Shown: positions 1 through 7,127, counted from the stretch's first letter. The stretch is 16,108 nucleotides of DNA from Rhodoferax sp. UBA4127 (GCA_002381045.1 DFWT01000155.1:1-16108); one strand, 5' to 3'. Numbers and translations are program-made. The notes: generated by a model from the sequence alone, not told the origin.

Positions 1-125
1 GGTAAGGGCCTTGTGCCCACGTCTTGTGCTGCGCAAAAACTTGGCATCGGCCCCCTGCTCAGGGCGTTGCCCCGAGACCCAAGTCAAACGGCCGATTCGC
101 GCTTCGCTTGACTCACAAGGCATCT
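1..125. other. Possible structured RNA or terminator-like region, unidentified
   Basis: No convincing protein is encoded here. The sequence has nested complementary arms. GCCTTGTG at 8-15 can pair with CACAAGGC at 114-121 (8 bp). ACTTGG at 39-44 can pair with CCAAGT at 79-84. GGGC at 62-65 and GCCC at 69-72 form a hairpin with a 3-base loop. AGTCAA at 82-87 can pair with TTGACT at 108-113, as an alternative to the 39-44/79-84 stem. The pattern would suit a small structured RNA or the 3' end of one, but I cannot assign a family, and the strand is unknown because inverted pairing exists on both. The window edge may cut it. Chance pairing is a real alternative. Confidence 0.22.
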
Positions 126-246
126 GGTGTCAATCATGATGATATCGACCAAGCAAAGCGGCTTGCATTCAGACTTCGAGAGCGCAGGTTGATTCCATGA
201 AATGCGGGCCTCAATACCGGGTGGTGTCGCAGGGGCGTAGTCGATA

Positions 247-394
247 ATGACCGTTCATATGCCGATTGGCGTAGCTTTCAGCGTAGATTTTTTTGAAAAA
301 CACTATTCTTTATTGGAGAAGCTACCCCGGCATCATGGGGTTGCCCATGTTTGAGACGGCCCAAATGCTTCGACAGCTGGGTATGAATTGCTAG
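247..394 (+). pseudogene. maf: 3' remnant of maf (Maf/YhdE-type nucleotide pyrophosphatase)
   Basis: In the frame ending at TAG 392-394, codons 329-385 read GIMGLPMFETAQMLRQLG followed by M, N and C. This closely resembles the conserved C-terminus of Maf proteins (usual form GSYSGIMGLPLFETAQLLR). Maf hydrolyses non-canonical nucleotides and is about 190-200 residues long. Here the frame is closed upstream by TAG at 284-286. The Maf-like reading seems to continue in another frame (open from 247, with FFEKHYSLLE), which implies a one-base shift near 314-320. Nothing Maf-like is visible before about 247, so most of the gene is missing. Maf genes commonly sit just upstream of rng in Burkholderiales, which supports the call. 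The reading is by eye, and a sequencing error could explain the shift but not the missing 5' part. Confidence 0.6.
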
Positions 395-445
395 CTATTT
401 ATTAGCTGTTTGCGCATTGTCTAGCTGGGTTAGAAGCACTTTTTT
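386..445 (+). repeat. Degenerate Comamonadaceae-type intergenic repeat
   Basis: The stretch reads GCTAGCTATTTATTAGCTG, then TTGCGC, then TAGCTGGGTTAGAAGC and a T-run. It resembles a dispersed intergenic element I recall from Comamonadaceae genomes, whose core is a TAGCTATTT/AATAGCTGC inverted pair, then TTGCGC and a GCTAGAGGC-like tail. It begins inside the last codons of the maf remnant and ends about 18 bases before rng, so it may sit in the rng 5' leader. Identification is from memory and the copy is imperfect. Confidence 0.42.
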
Positions 446-462
446 CATATCACAATCCACAC

Positions 463-1938
463 ATGCAAGAAGACATTCTGATCAATTGGGCACCGCAGGA
501 AACCCGTGTGGCGGTGGTGGAAAACGGGGTGCTGCAAGAGCTTCACGTGGAGCGCACCCTGGAGCGTGGCCTGATGGGCAATGTGTACCTGAGCAAGGTG
601 GCGCGGGTGCTGCCCGGTATGCAATCCGCCTTCATCGACATTGGTCTGGAGCGGGCCGCGTTTTTGCATGTGGCCGATGTCTGGCACCCGCCGGCAGAAG
701 GTGAGACGCTGTCGATGGCACGTAGCGCCGCACATTTGATTCCGATTGAAAAGCAGGTGTTTGAAGGCCAGAGTCTGATGGTGCAGGTGATCAAGGACCC
801 CATTGGAACCAAAGGCGCGCGCCTGTCCACCCAGATCAGCATTGCCGGGCGCATGCTGGTTTTTTTGCCGCAAGATGATCACATTGGTGTATCGCAAAAA
901 ATCCCGCAGGCTCAGCGTGATGCCTTGCGCCAACACTTGCAAACCCTGGTGGGTGACGAAGGCGGTGGGTTTATTCTGCGAACCAATGGCGAAGACGCCA
1001 CAGAACAAGAGCTGGCCGACGACGTGGCCTACCTGCGCAAGGCCTGGAAGCGCATTCGAGAAGCGGCGACCAAGTTGCCTCCCACGTCGCTATTGCATCA
1101 GGATTTGAGTTTGCTGCAGCGGGTGCTGCGCGATCTGACCACTGATCGCACGCAATCCATCAAGGTTGATTCCCTGGAGCAGTTTGCAGTGATGAAGGCC
1201 TTTGGCCAGGAATTCATGCCGGCTGCCGCGCAAAAGCTGGCGCACTACAAGGGCGAGCGACCCATTTTTGACTTGCACGCCATTGACGAAGAGATTGCGA
1301 AGGCGCTTGGCCGCCGGGTAGAGCTCAAATCGGGTGGATATTTGATTGTGGACCAGACGGAAGCACTGACCACGGTCGATGTGAACACTGGCGGTTTTGT
1401 CGGTGCGCGCAACTTTGACGACACCATCTTCAAAACCAACCTGGAGGCGGCACAAGCCATTGCACGGCAGCTGCGCTTGCGCAATCTGGGTGGCATCATC
1501 ATTGTGGATTTCATTGACATGGCGCGCGACGAACACCGTGAGGCCGTGCTGACCGAAATTCGCAAGCAACTCTCCCGTGACCGGGTAAAGACCATGTGTG
1601 GCGGGTTTTCGCAGTTGGGCCTGGTGGAGATGACCCGCAAGCGCACCCGCGAGTCCCTGGCCCACATGCTGTGTGAACCCTGTGCGGCATGCAGTGGCAA
1701 GGGCATTGTGAAAACGGCGCGCAGCGTGGCTTACGACATTTTTCGCGAGATTCTGCGCGAGGCACGCCAATTCAACCCCAAAGAGTTTCGCGTGGTGGCC
1801 TCACCCAAGGTGATCGAGTTGTTTCTGGACGAAGAGAGTCAGCATCTGGCAGGCCTCTCAGAGTTCATTGGCAAGCCAGTCTCCCTGCAAAGCGAAAGCG
1901 CCATGGGGCAGGAACAGTACGATATTGTGTTGTTGTGA
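463..1938 (+). CDS. rng: Ribonuclease G
   Basis: RNase G is the RNase E/G-family endoribonuclease that matures the 5' end of 16S rRNA and takes part in mRNA decay. The protein has 491 residues, normal for RNase G and without the long C-terminal scaffold of RNase E. It starts with the typical ILINWAPQETRVAVVENG segment. An S1-type RNA-binding region follows (about residues 38-125, with GNVYLSKVARVLPGMQSAFIDIG). The catalytic core carries the metal-binding aspartates D306 (TTVDVNTGG) and D349 (IIIVDFIDM), and the zinc-link cysteines are C407 and C410 (CAACSGKG). No strong Shine-Dalgarno precedes ATG 463, but the start fits the family. It follows the maf remnant, and the next gene begins 15 bases after its stop, so read-through transcription into the polysaccharide genes is likely. 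Identity is firm. Confidence 0.96.
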   Translation: MQEDILINWAPQETRVAVVENGVLQELHVERTLERGLMGNVYLSKVARVLPGMQSAFIDIGLERAAFLHVADVWHPPAEGETLSMARSAAHLIPIEKQVFEGQSLMVQVIKDPIGTKGARLSTQISIAGRMLVFLPQDDHIGVSQKIPQAQRDALRQHLQTLVGDEGGGFILRTNGEDATEQELADDVAYLRKAWKRIREAATKLPPTSLLHQDLSLLQRVLRDLTTDRTQSIKVDSLEQFAVMKAFGQEFMPAAAQKLAHYKGERPIFDLHAIDEEIAKALGRRVELKSGGYLIVDQTEALTTVDVNTGGFVGARNFDDTIFKTNLEAAQAIARQLRLRNLGGIIIVDFIDMARDEHREAVLTEIRKQLSRDRVKTMCGGFSQLGLVEMTRKRTRESLAHMLCEPCAACSGKGIVKTARSVAYDIFREILREARQFNPKEFRVVASPKVIELFLDEESQHLAGLSEFIGKPVSLQSESAMGQEQYDIVLL

Positions 1939-1953
1939 GGTCGGGTATCGGAC

Positions 1954-2700
1954 ATGTTTGAGCGCACCCTTAATGACCAACCCATCCCGATCTTGGTGTA
2001 CCACCAGATTGATGTGGCGCCATCCAAAGGAGCGGCGTTTCGCAGTTTGTATGTAGCACCAACTGCTTTTGCTCGACAGATGCGTCTGCTCAAATTGCTG
2101 GGCTACCAGGGCCTCTCGTTGTCAGCTTTAATGCCTTACCTCAGAGGTGAAAGGCGTGGCAAAGTATGTGGCATCACCTTTGATGATGGCTACCTGAATA
2201 ACTTGAATCATGCACTGCCAGTGCTGGAAGCCCACGGCTTTTCGTCAACTTGTTATGTGGTAAGCCAACGCCTAGGTCAAACCAACGACTGGGACAGCGA
2301 CGCTGGCATTACCCCGGTTCCTTTGATGAACGCGGAACAGTTGAGCCAGTGGAGAGCGGGCGGGCAAGAACTTGGCGCGCACACGCGGCACCATGTGCAT
2401 TTGCCGAAGCTGTCCGCCGAACAGAGTTTTCAGGAGATCGCTGGCTGCAAGACCGAGTTGGAGGCCATTGTTCAAGCGCCAGTCCAGCATTTTTGCTACC
2501 CATACGGTGATTTCAAGCCCTCCCATGTGGAAATGGCCAAACAGGCTGGTTTTTTGACGGCCACCACTACCGCGCGGGCCCGCTGTCAGATGGACAACGA
2601 TGTTTGGCAATTGCCAAGGGTGCCAGTGGTGCGTTCGACCACCTTACCCGTATTCTGGCTAAAAGTCGCTTCGGGCTACGAAGACGGGCGAACCTCATGA
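1954..2700 (+). CDS. NodB-type polysaccharide deacetylase (copy A)
   Basis: A predicted carbohydrate esterase family 4 enzyme that removes N-acetyl groups from sugar residues. It has 248 residues and no signal peptide, so it probably acts in the cytoplasm on a nucleotide- or lipid-linked intermediate. It opens with IPILVYHQID, typical of the group. The NodB motifs are present: TFDDG at 75-79 (catalytic and metal aspartates), the metal pair H143 and H147 in HTRHH, and FCYPYGD near 180-186. GAGG at 1937-1940 is a rather distant ribosome site for ATG 1954. Its stop overlaps the next gene's start as ATGA at 2697-2700, so the two are translationally coupled. It is clearly paralogous to the deacetylase at 11899-12615, sharing FARQMR(L/M)LKLLGY, GITFDDGY, HFCYPYG and a C-terminal GYED. 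The exact substrate is unknown. Precedents for LPS-core deacetylation exist, such as Klebsiella WabN. Confidence 0.88.
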   Translation: MFERTLNDQPIPILVYHQIDVAPSKGAAFRSLYVAPTAFARQMRLLKLLGYQGLSLSALMPYLRGERRGKVCGITFDDGYLNNLNHALPVLEAHGFSSTCYVVSQRLGQTNDWDSDAGITPVPLMNAEQLSQWRAGGQELGAHTRHHVHLPKLSAEQSFQEIAGCKTELEAIVQAPVQHFCYPYGDFKPSHVEMAKQAGFLTATTTARARCQMDNDVWQLPRVPVVRSTTLPVFWLKVASGYEDGRTS

Positions 2701-3875
2701 CAGACCCAGCAGAGCCAAGCACGCCACGTCGGTTGAGAATTGCCGTGTTGAACCGAAATTTTTCAGCTACCGGCGGCGGGGCTGAACGCTATTCGATTGC
2801 ACTGGTGGAACTGTTGGCCAACCGCCATGACATTCACGTCTTTGCGCAACACATCAACCACACCTGGCCTGGCGTGACCTACCACCGTGTCTCACAGCAT
2901 GTGGCCCGTCCGCGGTGGCTCAATCAACTCTGGTATGCCGGTGCCACCTGGTGGGCTACCCGTCGAGGTTTTGACATCGTGCATTCACACGAAAACACTT
3001 GGCACGGAAACATACAAACCATGCATGTGTTGCCAGTGAAGTACAACCTGTTTCATGACCGGCAAGGTATGGCCTATGTTTGGCGATGGTTGAAGGTAGC
3101 GACAAGTCCACGCTTGATGGTGTACCTGTGGCTTGAGCGACAACGCCTTTCTGCTGGGAAGCCCCGCGCCATTGTGGTGACCTCCGAGAGCCTGAAGGCG
3201 CAAACCGCGCTGGCTTATCCTGCCAGCCGACAGGCACTCAAAGTCGTGACACCTGGGGTTGACCGAATTGTTGGCGCGGCGACTGCCGGGAAACAACTCG
3301 GCGCGCGTCAACGTCTGGGTCTGCCCGCCATTGGCCAATGCATTTTGTTTATTGGCAACGACTACCGAAAGAAGGGTCTGACTACGTTGCTGGCAGCAAT
3401 GGCGCAGTTGCCCATGGATTGTTTTTTGGCGGTGGTGGGAAACCCCAAGCAAATTCCGTCATTCAAGGCACAGGCTGAGGCGACGGGCTTGACCAACCGT
3501 GTGTTTTTTTTGGGCGCCCAAAAGCGCATGGATGTGGTTTATTCGGCAGCCAACTTTCTTGTGCATCCGACCTTGGAAGACACCTTTGCCATGGTGGTGC
3601 TCGAGGCCATGGCGCATGGATTGCCAGTGATCGTCAGTGGACCGACCTATTGCGGCATTTCGAGCTTGCTCACCCATGACGTGACCGCACTCATCTTGGA
3701 CGACCCTACCAAGATTCCCGAACTGGCAAACGCCATGGGACGGATGCTGCGCGATGCAGCTTTGCGAGACCGCCTGATCGAAAGTGGATTGGCTTTCGCC
3801 AATGAGCACAGTTGGACAGCCGTGGGGGATGACTACGATGGCATCTATCGCTCCGTTCTGCGACCAAACACATAA
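2697..3875 (+). CDS. Glycosyltransferase family 4 protein
   Basis: A retaining GT-B glycosyltransferase, probably adding a sugar to an LPS-core or surface-polysaccharide acceptor at the cytoplasmic face. The reading frame is open from 2604, but I place the start at ATG 2697 because it overlaps the deacetylase stop (ATGA) and gives the normal GT4 beginning IAVLNRNFSATGGGAERY after a short leader. The protein has 392 residues. The N-terminal domain has the glycine-rich TGGGAERY acceptor loop (24-32) and DIVHSHE near 93-99. The C-terminal domain has ILFIGNDYRKKG (216-227), the FLGAQ turn (271-275) and the donor-binding stretch HPTLEDTFAMVVLEAMAHGLPV (positions 290-311). In the E-x7-E motif, strict spacing puts D295, not Glu, opposite E303. 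Donor and acceptor are not predictable. Confidence 0.9.
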   Translation: MTDPAEPSTPRRLRIAVLNRNFSATGGGAERYSIALVELLANRHDIHVFAQHINHTWPGVTYHRVSQHVARPRWLNQLWYAGATWWATRRGFDIVHSHENTWHGNIQTMHVLPVKYNLFHDRQGMAYVWRWLKVATSPRLMVYLWLERQRLSAGKPRAIVVTSESLKAQTALAYPASRQALKVVTPGVDRIVGAATAGKQLGARQRLGLPAIGQCILFIGNDYRKKGLTTLLAAMAQLPMDCFLAVVGNPKQIPSFKAQAEATGLTNRVFFLGAQKRMDVVYSAANFLVHPTLEDTFAMVVLEAMAHGLPVIVSGPTYCGISSLLTHDVTALILDDPTKIPELANAMGRMLRDAALRDRLIESGLAFANEHSWTAVGDDYDGIYRSVLRPNT

Positions 3876-3881
3876 ATTCTG

Positions 3882-3944
3882 ATGAAGCCCACCCACATTC
3901 TGCTCATCAAGTCCCACAGCATGGAGCGGAACATGCCAAGTTAA
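3882..3944 (+). pseudogene. N-terminal stub of a lost gene, possibly a GT9/heptosyltransferase
   Basis: Six bases after the preceding GT4 stop, ATG 3882 opens a 20-codon frame beginning MKPTHILLIKSHSM and closed by TAA 3942-3944. The start resembles N-termini of family 9 (heptosyltransferase-like) glycosyltransferases, in which ILLIKSHS is followed by a glycine-rich GVGD(L/I)LR segment. Here the frame diverges straight after SM and stops. Nothing else of such a gene is visible before the next transferase at 3988. I read it as what is left of a deleted gene. The assignment comes from a very short stretch and chance is possible. Confidence 0.35.
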
Positions 3945-3987
3945 AATTCTCACCGTCCTATAAGCGGTGTAGCCTGTTACAAAATTT

Positions 3988-5328
3988 ATGATCGTCAATC
4001 ATCGGCAGCGCTGGCTCATCTTGTCGCACGCATTCAATATGGATGGCCGTGCGGCCAGCCAAACCATTACCGACAAGTTGCCACACCTCCGCAAGGCAGG
4101 GATCGAAATTGTGGTGCTAAGTGGCGTGTTGGGGACAAAGGATAAGGCAGTGGAACACCATCGACTTTGGCCGGTGGGGCCGGCGGCCTTGCGGTTTGAC
4201 TTGCGACATGTACTGAGCCGGCACCTGGGCAAAGGGCTGCTCTATCGTGTCTTGATGTTCATCATCACTTTGGTGCTGCTCCCGGGCATGGTCATCGAAA
4301 AGTTTATTTGGCCGGTGGAGAACGCCTGGTCATGGTGGATCAGCGCTTACCTGAAGGGTCGCTCGTTGGCGCAGCTGCAACCGTTTGATCTCATTTACTC
4401 GACCGGCGGAGCCTTTGCAGCCCACATGGCTGGCCGCGCCTTGAAGCACGCTACTGGCACGCCCTGGTTGGCCGAGGTGCATGACCCGATGGTGGTGCCA
4501 GGCACATCGCCCACGACAGCCCACCAAAAAATGCAGGCCGAAATAGAGCGGCAGATCTGCACCGAGGCCGATGTCGCCATCTGGTTCACTGAGCAGGCCC
4601 TGGCCGGTGCCCGCGCGAGGCATCCTCAATTGGGCGAGCGCGGCAAAATGATGCTGCCCGGTATTGACCGGCCGTTTGAGCAATTGCCTCAGTATCAGCC
4701 AGGTGGGAAGTTTGTTATTGGCCACTTTGGGTCACTCTCTCCAACGCGTCATCTCGGGTCGATTCTTACTGCGATGACGTGGTTGGGTCAGCACCGGCCT
4801 GATGTGCTGGAGGCAACAGAATTGCATTTGTACGGTGGCCCGGTAGACAGCGTCTCGGCAGGTATTTTGGCCAGTTCACCCGCAGGCCTTTGTGTACGCC
4901 ACTTTGGCCGAATCGAAGTTGATCCACAGACGGGTTTGAGTGGCCGAGAACAGGTCTTGCAACGCATGCGCGCTTCCGATGTACTGCTGTTACTTCATGG
5001 TGAAGACCCGCTGTGCGAGGAATACATCCCATCTAAACTTTACGAATACCTTTGGATGCAGCGCCCCATTCTGGCAGTTGTTCATCGCAATCCGCAAATG
5101 GCCGCAATGATCCGTGACCAAGGACATTTGGTCGTTGAAACTGGAGATATAGAGACGAATGGCACTCAGGTAAAACCTGAACTTACGCCCCCCTTGACAC
5201 AGTTGTTTGATCAATGGTGTACGCAGGGGTTACCTGACAATGGCAGAGATAGTCCCTACACGACAAAAGCTGCGGTCGAGCGATTGTTGATGTGGGGGGA
5301 ACAGTGCCAGATGCGCTTTACCCGATGA
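3988..5328 (+). CDS. Glycosyltransferase (GT4-like, GT-B fold)
   Basis: Predicted glycosyltransferase of 446 residues. The N-terminal domain begins WLILSHAFNMDGRAASQTI (residues 9-27) and contains FDLIYSTGGAFAAHMAG near 133-149 and WLAEVHDPM near 160-168, as in GT4 enzymes acting on sugar-lipid intermediates. A hydrophobic stretch at about 84-105 (LLYRVLMFIITLVLLPGMVIEK) suggests membrane association. The C-terminal domain has FVIGHFGSLSPTRHLG and the donor-site E-x7-E motif at E345 and E353 (EEYIPSKLYEY), followed by RPILAVV. No Shine-Dalgarno is seen before ATG 3988; the next in-frame ATG (residue 18) would remove conserved residues. Its stop overlaps ATG 5325 of a short broken frame. The transferase class is well supported, the sugar is not. 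Confidence 0.86.
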   Translation: MIVNHRQRWLILSHAFNMDGRAASQTITDKLPHLRKAGIEIVVLSGVLGTKDKAVEHHRLWPVGPAALRFDLRHVLSRHLGKGLLYRVLMFIITLVLLPGMVIEKFIWPVENAWSWWISAYLKGRSLAQLQPFDLIYSTGGAFAAHMAGRALKHATGTPWLAEVHDPMVVPGTSPTTAHQKMQAEIERQICTEADVAIWFTEQALAGARARHPQLGERGKMMLPGIDRPFEQLPQYQPGGKFVIGHFGSLSPTRHLGSILTAMTWLGQHRPDVLEATELHLYGGPVDSVSAGILASSPAGLCVRHFGRIEVDPQTGLSGREQVLQRMRASDVLLLLHGEDPLCEEYIPSKLYEYLWMQRPILAVVHRNPQMAAMIRDQGHLVVETGDIETNGTQVKPELTPPLTQLFDQWCTQGLPDNGRDSPYTTKAAVERLLMWGEQCQMRFTR

Positions 5329-5393
5329 ATTTGTGGTGGCGCTCCAATCGCTTCAGTGACGATGAGTTTGAAAACCATCAAACCCCTTCTTGA
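5325..5393 (+). pseudogene. N-terminal stub of a lost gene coupled to the upstream transferase
   Basis: ATG 5325 overlaps the previous stop as ATGA (5325-5328), the arrangement used between real genes elsewhere in this window. The frame runs 22 codons (MNLWWRSNRFSDDEFENHQT then P and S) to TGA 5391. A second, unlisted frame from ATG 5362 stays open for 51 codons to TGA 5515-5517 and may be a shifted continuation, but I recognise nothing in it. The coupled start suggests a former gene broken early by a frameshift or deletion. I cannot name the family. Confidence 0.3.
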
Positions 5394-5534
5394 CGGCAGA
5401 GTCAGCACTGGTTTCGCCGCACAAATCCTCTTCGGTTTGTCCGAGTTGCCCGCTAAAAATGAAGCTACCCTTCACCGAACGAACCTCTGTACAGTCACGC
5501 AGACACATAGATCGTGAGCGGTATTCGGGGCATC

Positions 5535-6257
5535 ATGCAAATAAGGAAAATACTGGTGACACTAAAACTTAGATTTCGCTTCTTAAAAGATTATCTTGCT
5601 TTCAAAAAATTTGGAGGTCGAATTGACAGGCTGTTCCCAATCTATTACGACTACAAAGAGCAAGCAGGTTCCGCAACAGGACATTACTTTCATCAGGATT
5701 TGTTAGTGGCCAATTACATTGCAAGGAACAATCCGATGCGTCACATTGATGTAGGTTCTAGGATTGATGGGTTCGTCGCCCACGTTGCAGCCTTCCGTCC
5801 TATTGAAATCATTGATGTACGAGAGCTTCGGGACACGGGTCATGAGAACATTCGCTTCAAACGGATGGACCTAATGAAGCATGAAGCCATTGAGCCGAAT
5901 ATTTGTGACTCACTGTCTTGCTTGCACGCGATAGAACATTTCGGTCTGGGCCGCTACGGTGATCCCATCAACCCTCAAGGTCATTTGATTGGGCTCACCA
6001 ACCTCTTAAAAATGTTGAAACCAGGTGGAACCTTGTACATCAGCTTCCCGATCGGATCCGCCGACATGGTCCATTTCAATGCTCACCGGATTTTCAAGGC
6101 CAACAGCATTCTGAGCTGGCAAAGTGAAACTCCGCTTGAACTAATCAGTTTCTCGTATGTTGACGATGCAGGTGAACTGCACAGGGAGGTTGATATCGAT
6201 ACCGTACCGTCAAACACTCTGTATGGTTGTGGCATCTACACTTTTAGGAAGTGCTGA
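5535..6257 (+). CDS. DUF268 family protein (methyltransferase-like)
   Basis: I recognise this as the DUF268 family, found in bacterial surface-polysaccharide clusters and built like a SAM-dependent methyltransferase; its reaction has not been established as far as I know. Numbered from ATG 5535 (240 residues), the protein shows HIDVGSR at 70-76 in the position of the SAM-binding motif I, EIIDVRELR at 91-99, the signature SLSCLHAIEHFGLGRYGDP at 127-145 and KPGGTLYISFPIG at 162-174. The frame is open from GTG 5514, seven codons earlier. I chose the ATG, though neither start has a good ribosome site. The DNA is more AT-rich than its neighbours (for example 5577-5640), which suggests separate acquisition. 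It would modify a sugar or lipid-linked glycan. Confidence 0.82.
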   Translation: MQIRKILVTLKLRFRFLKDYLAFKKFGGRIDRLFPIYYDYKEQAGSATGHYFHQDLLVANYIARNNPMRHIDVGSRIDGFVAHVAAFRPIEIIDVRELRDTGHENIRFKRMDLMKHEAIEPNICDSLSCLHAIEHFGLGRYGDPINPQGHLIGLTNLLKMLKPGGTLYISFPIGSADMVHFNAHRIFKANSILSWQSETPLELISFSYVDDAGELHREVDIDTVPSNTLYGCGIYTFRKC

Positions 6258-6263
6258 GAAACT

Positions 6264-6407
6264 GTGCGCATCAAGCCCGAGCGATATCAAACTGGTATGC
6301 CGCTTTTTGCGGAGCCGGAATACTTGGCCAGCCTTCAGAAAATGGCATTGCGCCGGCCTATGGATCGCGTGCTAAAAACTCTTAAAGGGCTGGAAGAATC
6401 TGGTTGA
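6264..6407 (+). pseudogene. Short ORF resembling the C-terminus of a lost gene
   Basis: Directly after the DUF268 stop and in the same frame, GTG 6264 opens 47 codons ending at TGA 6405-6407. The peptide (RYQTGMPLFAEPEYLASLQK, then MALRRPMDRVLKTLKGLEES) has protein-like composition and the look of a C-terminal helix pair. AGGAAG at 6245-6250 lies 13 bases before the GTG, so translation as a small protein is conceivable. I favour a 3' remnant of a deleted enzyme gene because similar debris lies at other boundaries nearby. The family is not recognised. Confidence 0.35.
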
Positions 6408-6497
6408 ACTTGTGCAGGTCAGGTTTGGTTGTCAAGATGTGCTTTCTGGGCACTAATTCATTGAATTGCGTTCGAAACATTTGAGAAAAGGGTGTCT

Positions 6498-7127
6498 ATG
6501 TCTCTTAGTGAATGGATTTGTGGCGTTCGCGCTGCTCATAGGAAGGCACGTTGGCAGAAAAATGAAGCTCTTGAATGGGAAACTCGCCGATATGATGCGC
6601 CGAGTCCTTCCCACATTAAGCGGTCCGTACTCAAAAGATTGGGAGCGCCTGCGGCAACTTGGGTCGAGACAGGGACATTTATGGGTGATACGGCTGCACT
6701 TCTTGCGCAAGATGCCAAAATGGTCTACACGATCGAACCAGACCGCTCACTGTATGAGAAAGCTAAGCAAAGGTTTTCTCAGACATCGAACGTACACGTA
6801 ATCAATGGATTGTCTGAGGACGTATTTCCCAGTTTGTTGCCGACATTGAGTGGCGTGGTTAATTTTTGGTTGGATGGCCACTATTCGGGTGGAATCACAC
6901 ATCAGGGTCCGACCGATTGTCCCGTTCGGGAGGAGTTGTCCCAAATTGAGAACAACTTGCTTCGCTTCGGGAAGATTTCTGTGCTAATTGATGACGTTCG
7001 TTGTTTTAATCCCGCGCTGCCTGAGTACGAAGACTATCCTGATATCAACTACCTAGTTGACTGGGCTCGCAGGAATGGAATGCTGTGGCATATTGAGCAT
7101 GATATTTTCTGCAGTAAGAATCGTTGA
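6498..7127 (+). CDS. Small SAM-dependent methyltransferase-like protein
   Basis: Predicted class I methyltransferase-fold protein of 209 residues. The nucleotide-binding region is visible as WVETGTFMGDTAALLA (55-70, motif I) and YTIEPDRSLYEKAKQRF (77-93, acidic E80 in the position that binds the SAM ribose). WLDGHYSGG (124-132) and VLIDDVR (162-168) then recall TylF/MycF-like sugar O-methyltransferases with an Asp-based metal site. The frame opens at GTG 6492, but ATG 6498 with AAAAGGG at 6486-6492 is a better start. There are no membrane segments or signal peptide. In this neighbourhood it likely methylates a sugar of the surface glycan; the acceptor is unknown. Like the DUF268 gene, it is more AT-rich than the flanking glycosyltransferase genes. 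Confidence 0.75.
   Translation: MSLSEWICGVRAAHRKARWQKNEALEWETRRYDAPSPSHIKRSVLKRLGAPAATWVETGTFMGDTAALLAQDAKMVYTIEPDRSLYEKAKQRFSQTSNVHVINGLSEDVFPSLLPTLSGVVNFWLDGHYSGGITHQGPTDCPVREELSQIENNLLRFGKISVLIDDVRCFNPALPEYEDYPDINYLVDWARRNGMLWHIEHDIFCSKNR

Noticed and set aside
1..125. 6S RNA or RNase P RNA identity for the structured region
   Set aside because: I could not match the conserved sequence blocks of either RNA with any confidence, so only an unnamed structured region is reported.
84..254. 56-codon open frame on the minus strand upstream of rng
   Set aside because: It has no good start codon or ribosome site, and I recognise no family; at this length it is likely chance.
247..354. 35-codon plus-strand ORF taken as a separate small gene
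   Set aside because: Its 3' half overlaps the Maf-like C-terminus in another frame and is better explained as part of the frameshifted maf remnant.
445..1008. 187-codon open frame on the minus strand inside rng
   Set aside because: It lies antisense to a firmly identified RNase G gene and its peptide is rich in His, Gln and Arg with no recognisable motif; it is a by-product of rng codon bias.
2604..2696. 31-codon N-terminal extension of the GT4 gene
   Set aside because: The extension overlaps the conserved end of deacetylase A, matches no GT4 feature, and ATG 2697 gives both an ATGA overlap and the normal start.
3936..3964. Promoter with -10 TATAAG at 3959-3964 before the second GT4-like gene
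   Set aside because: The region at -35 spacing (around CCAAGT) does not resemble TTGACA, and the gene lies within a continuous plus-strand run.
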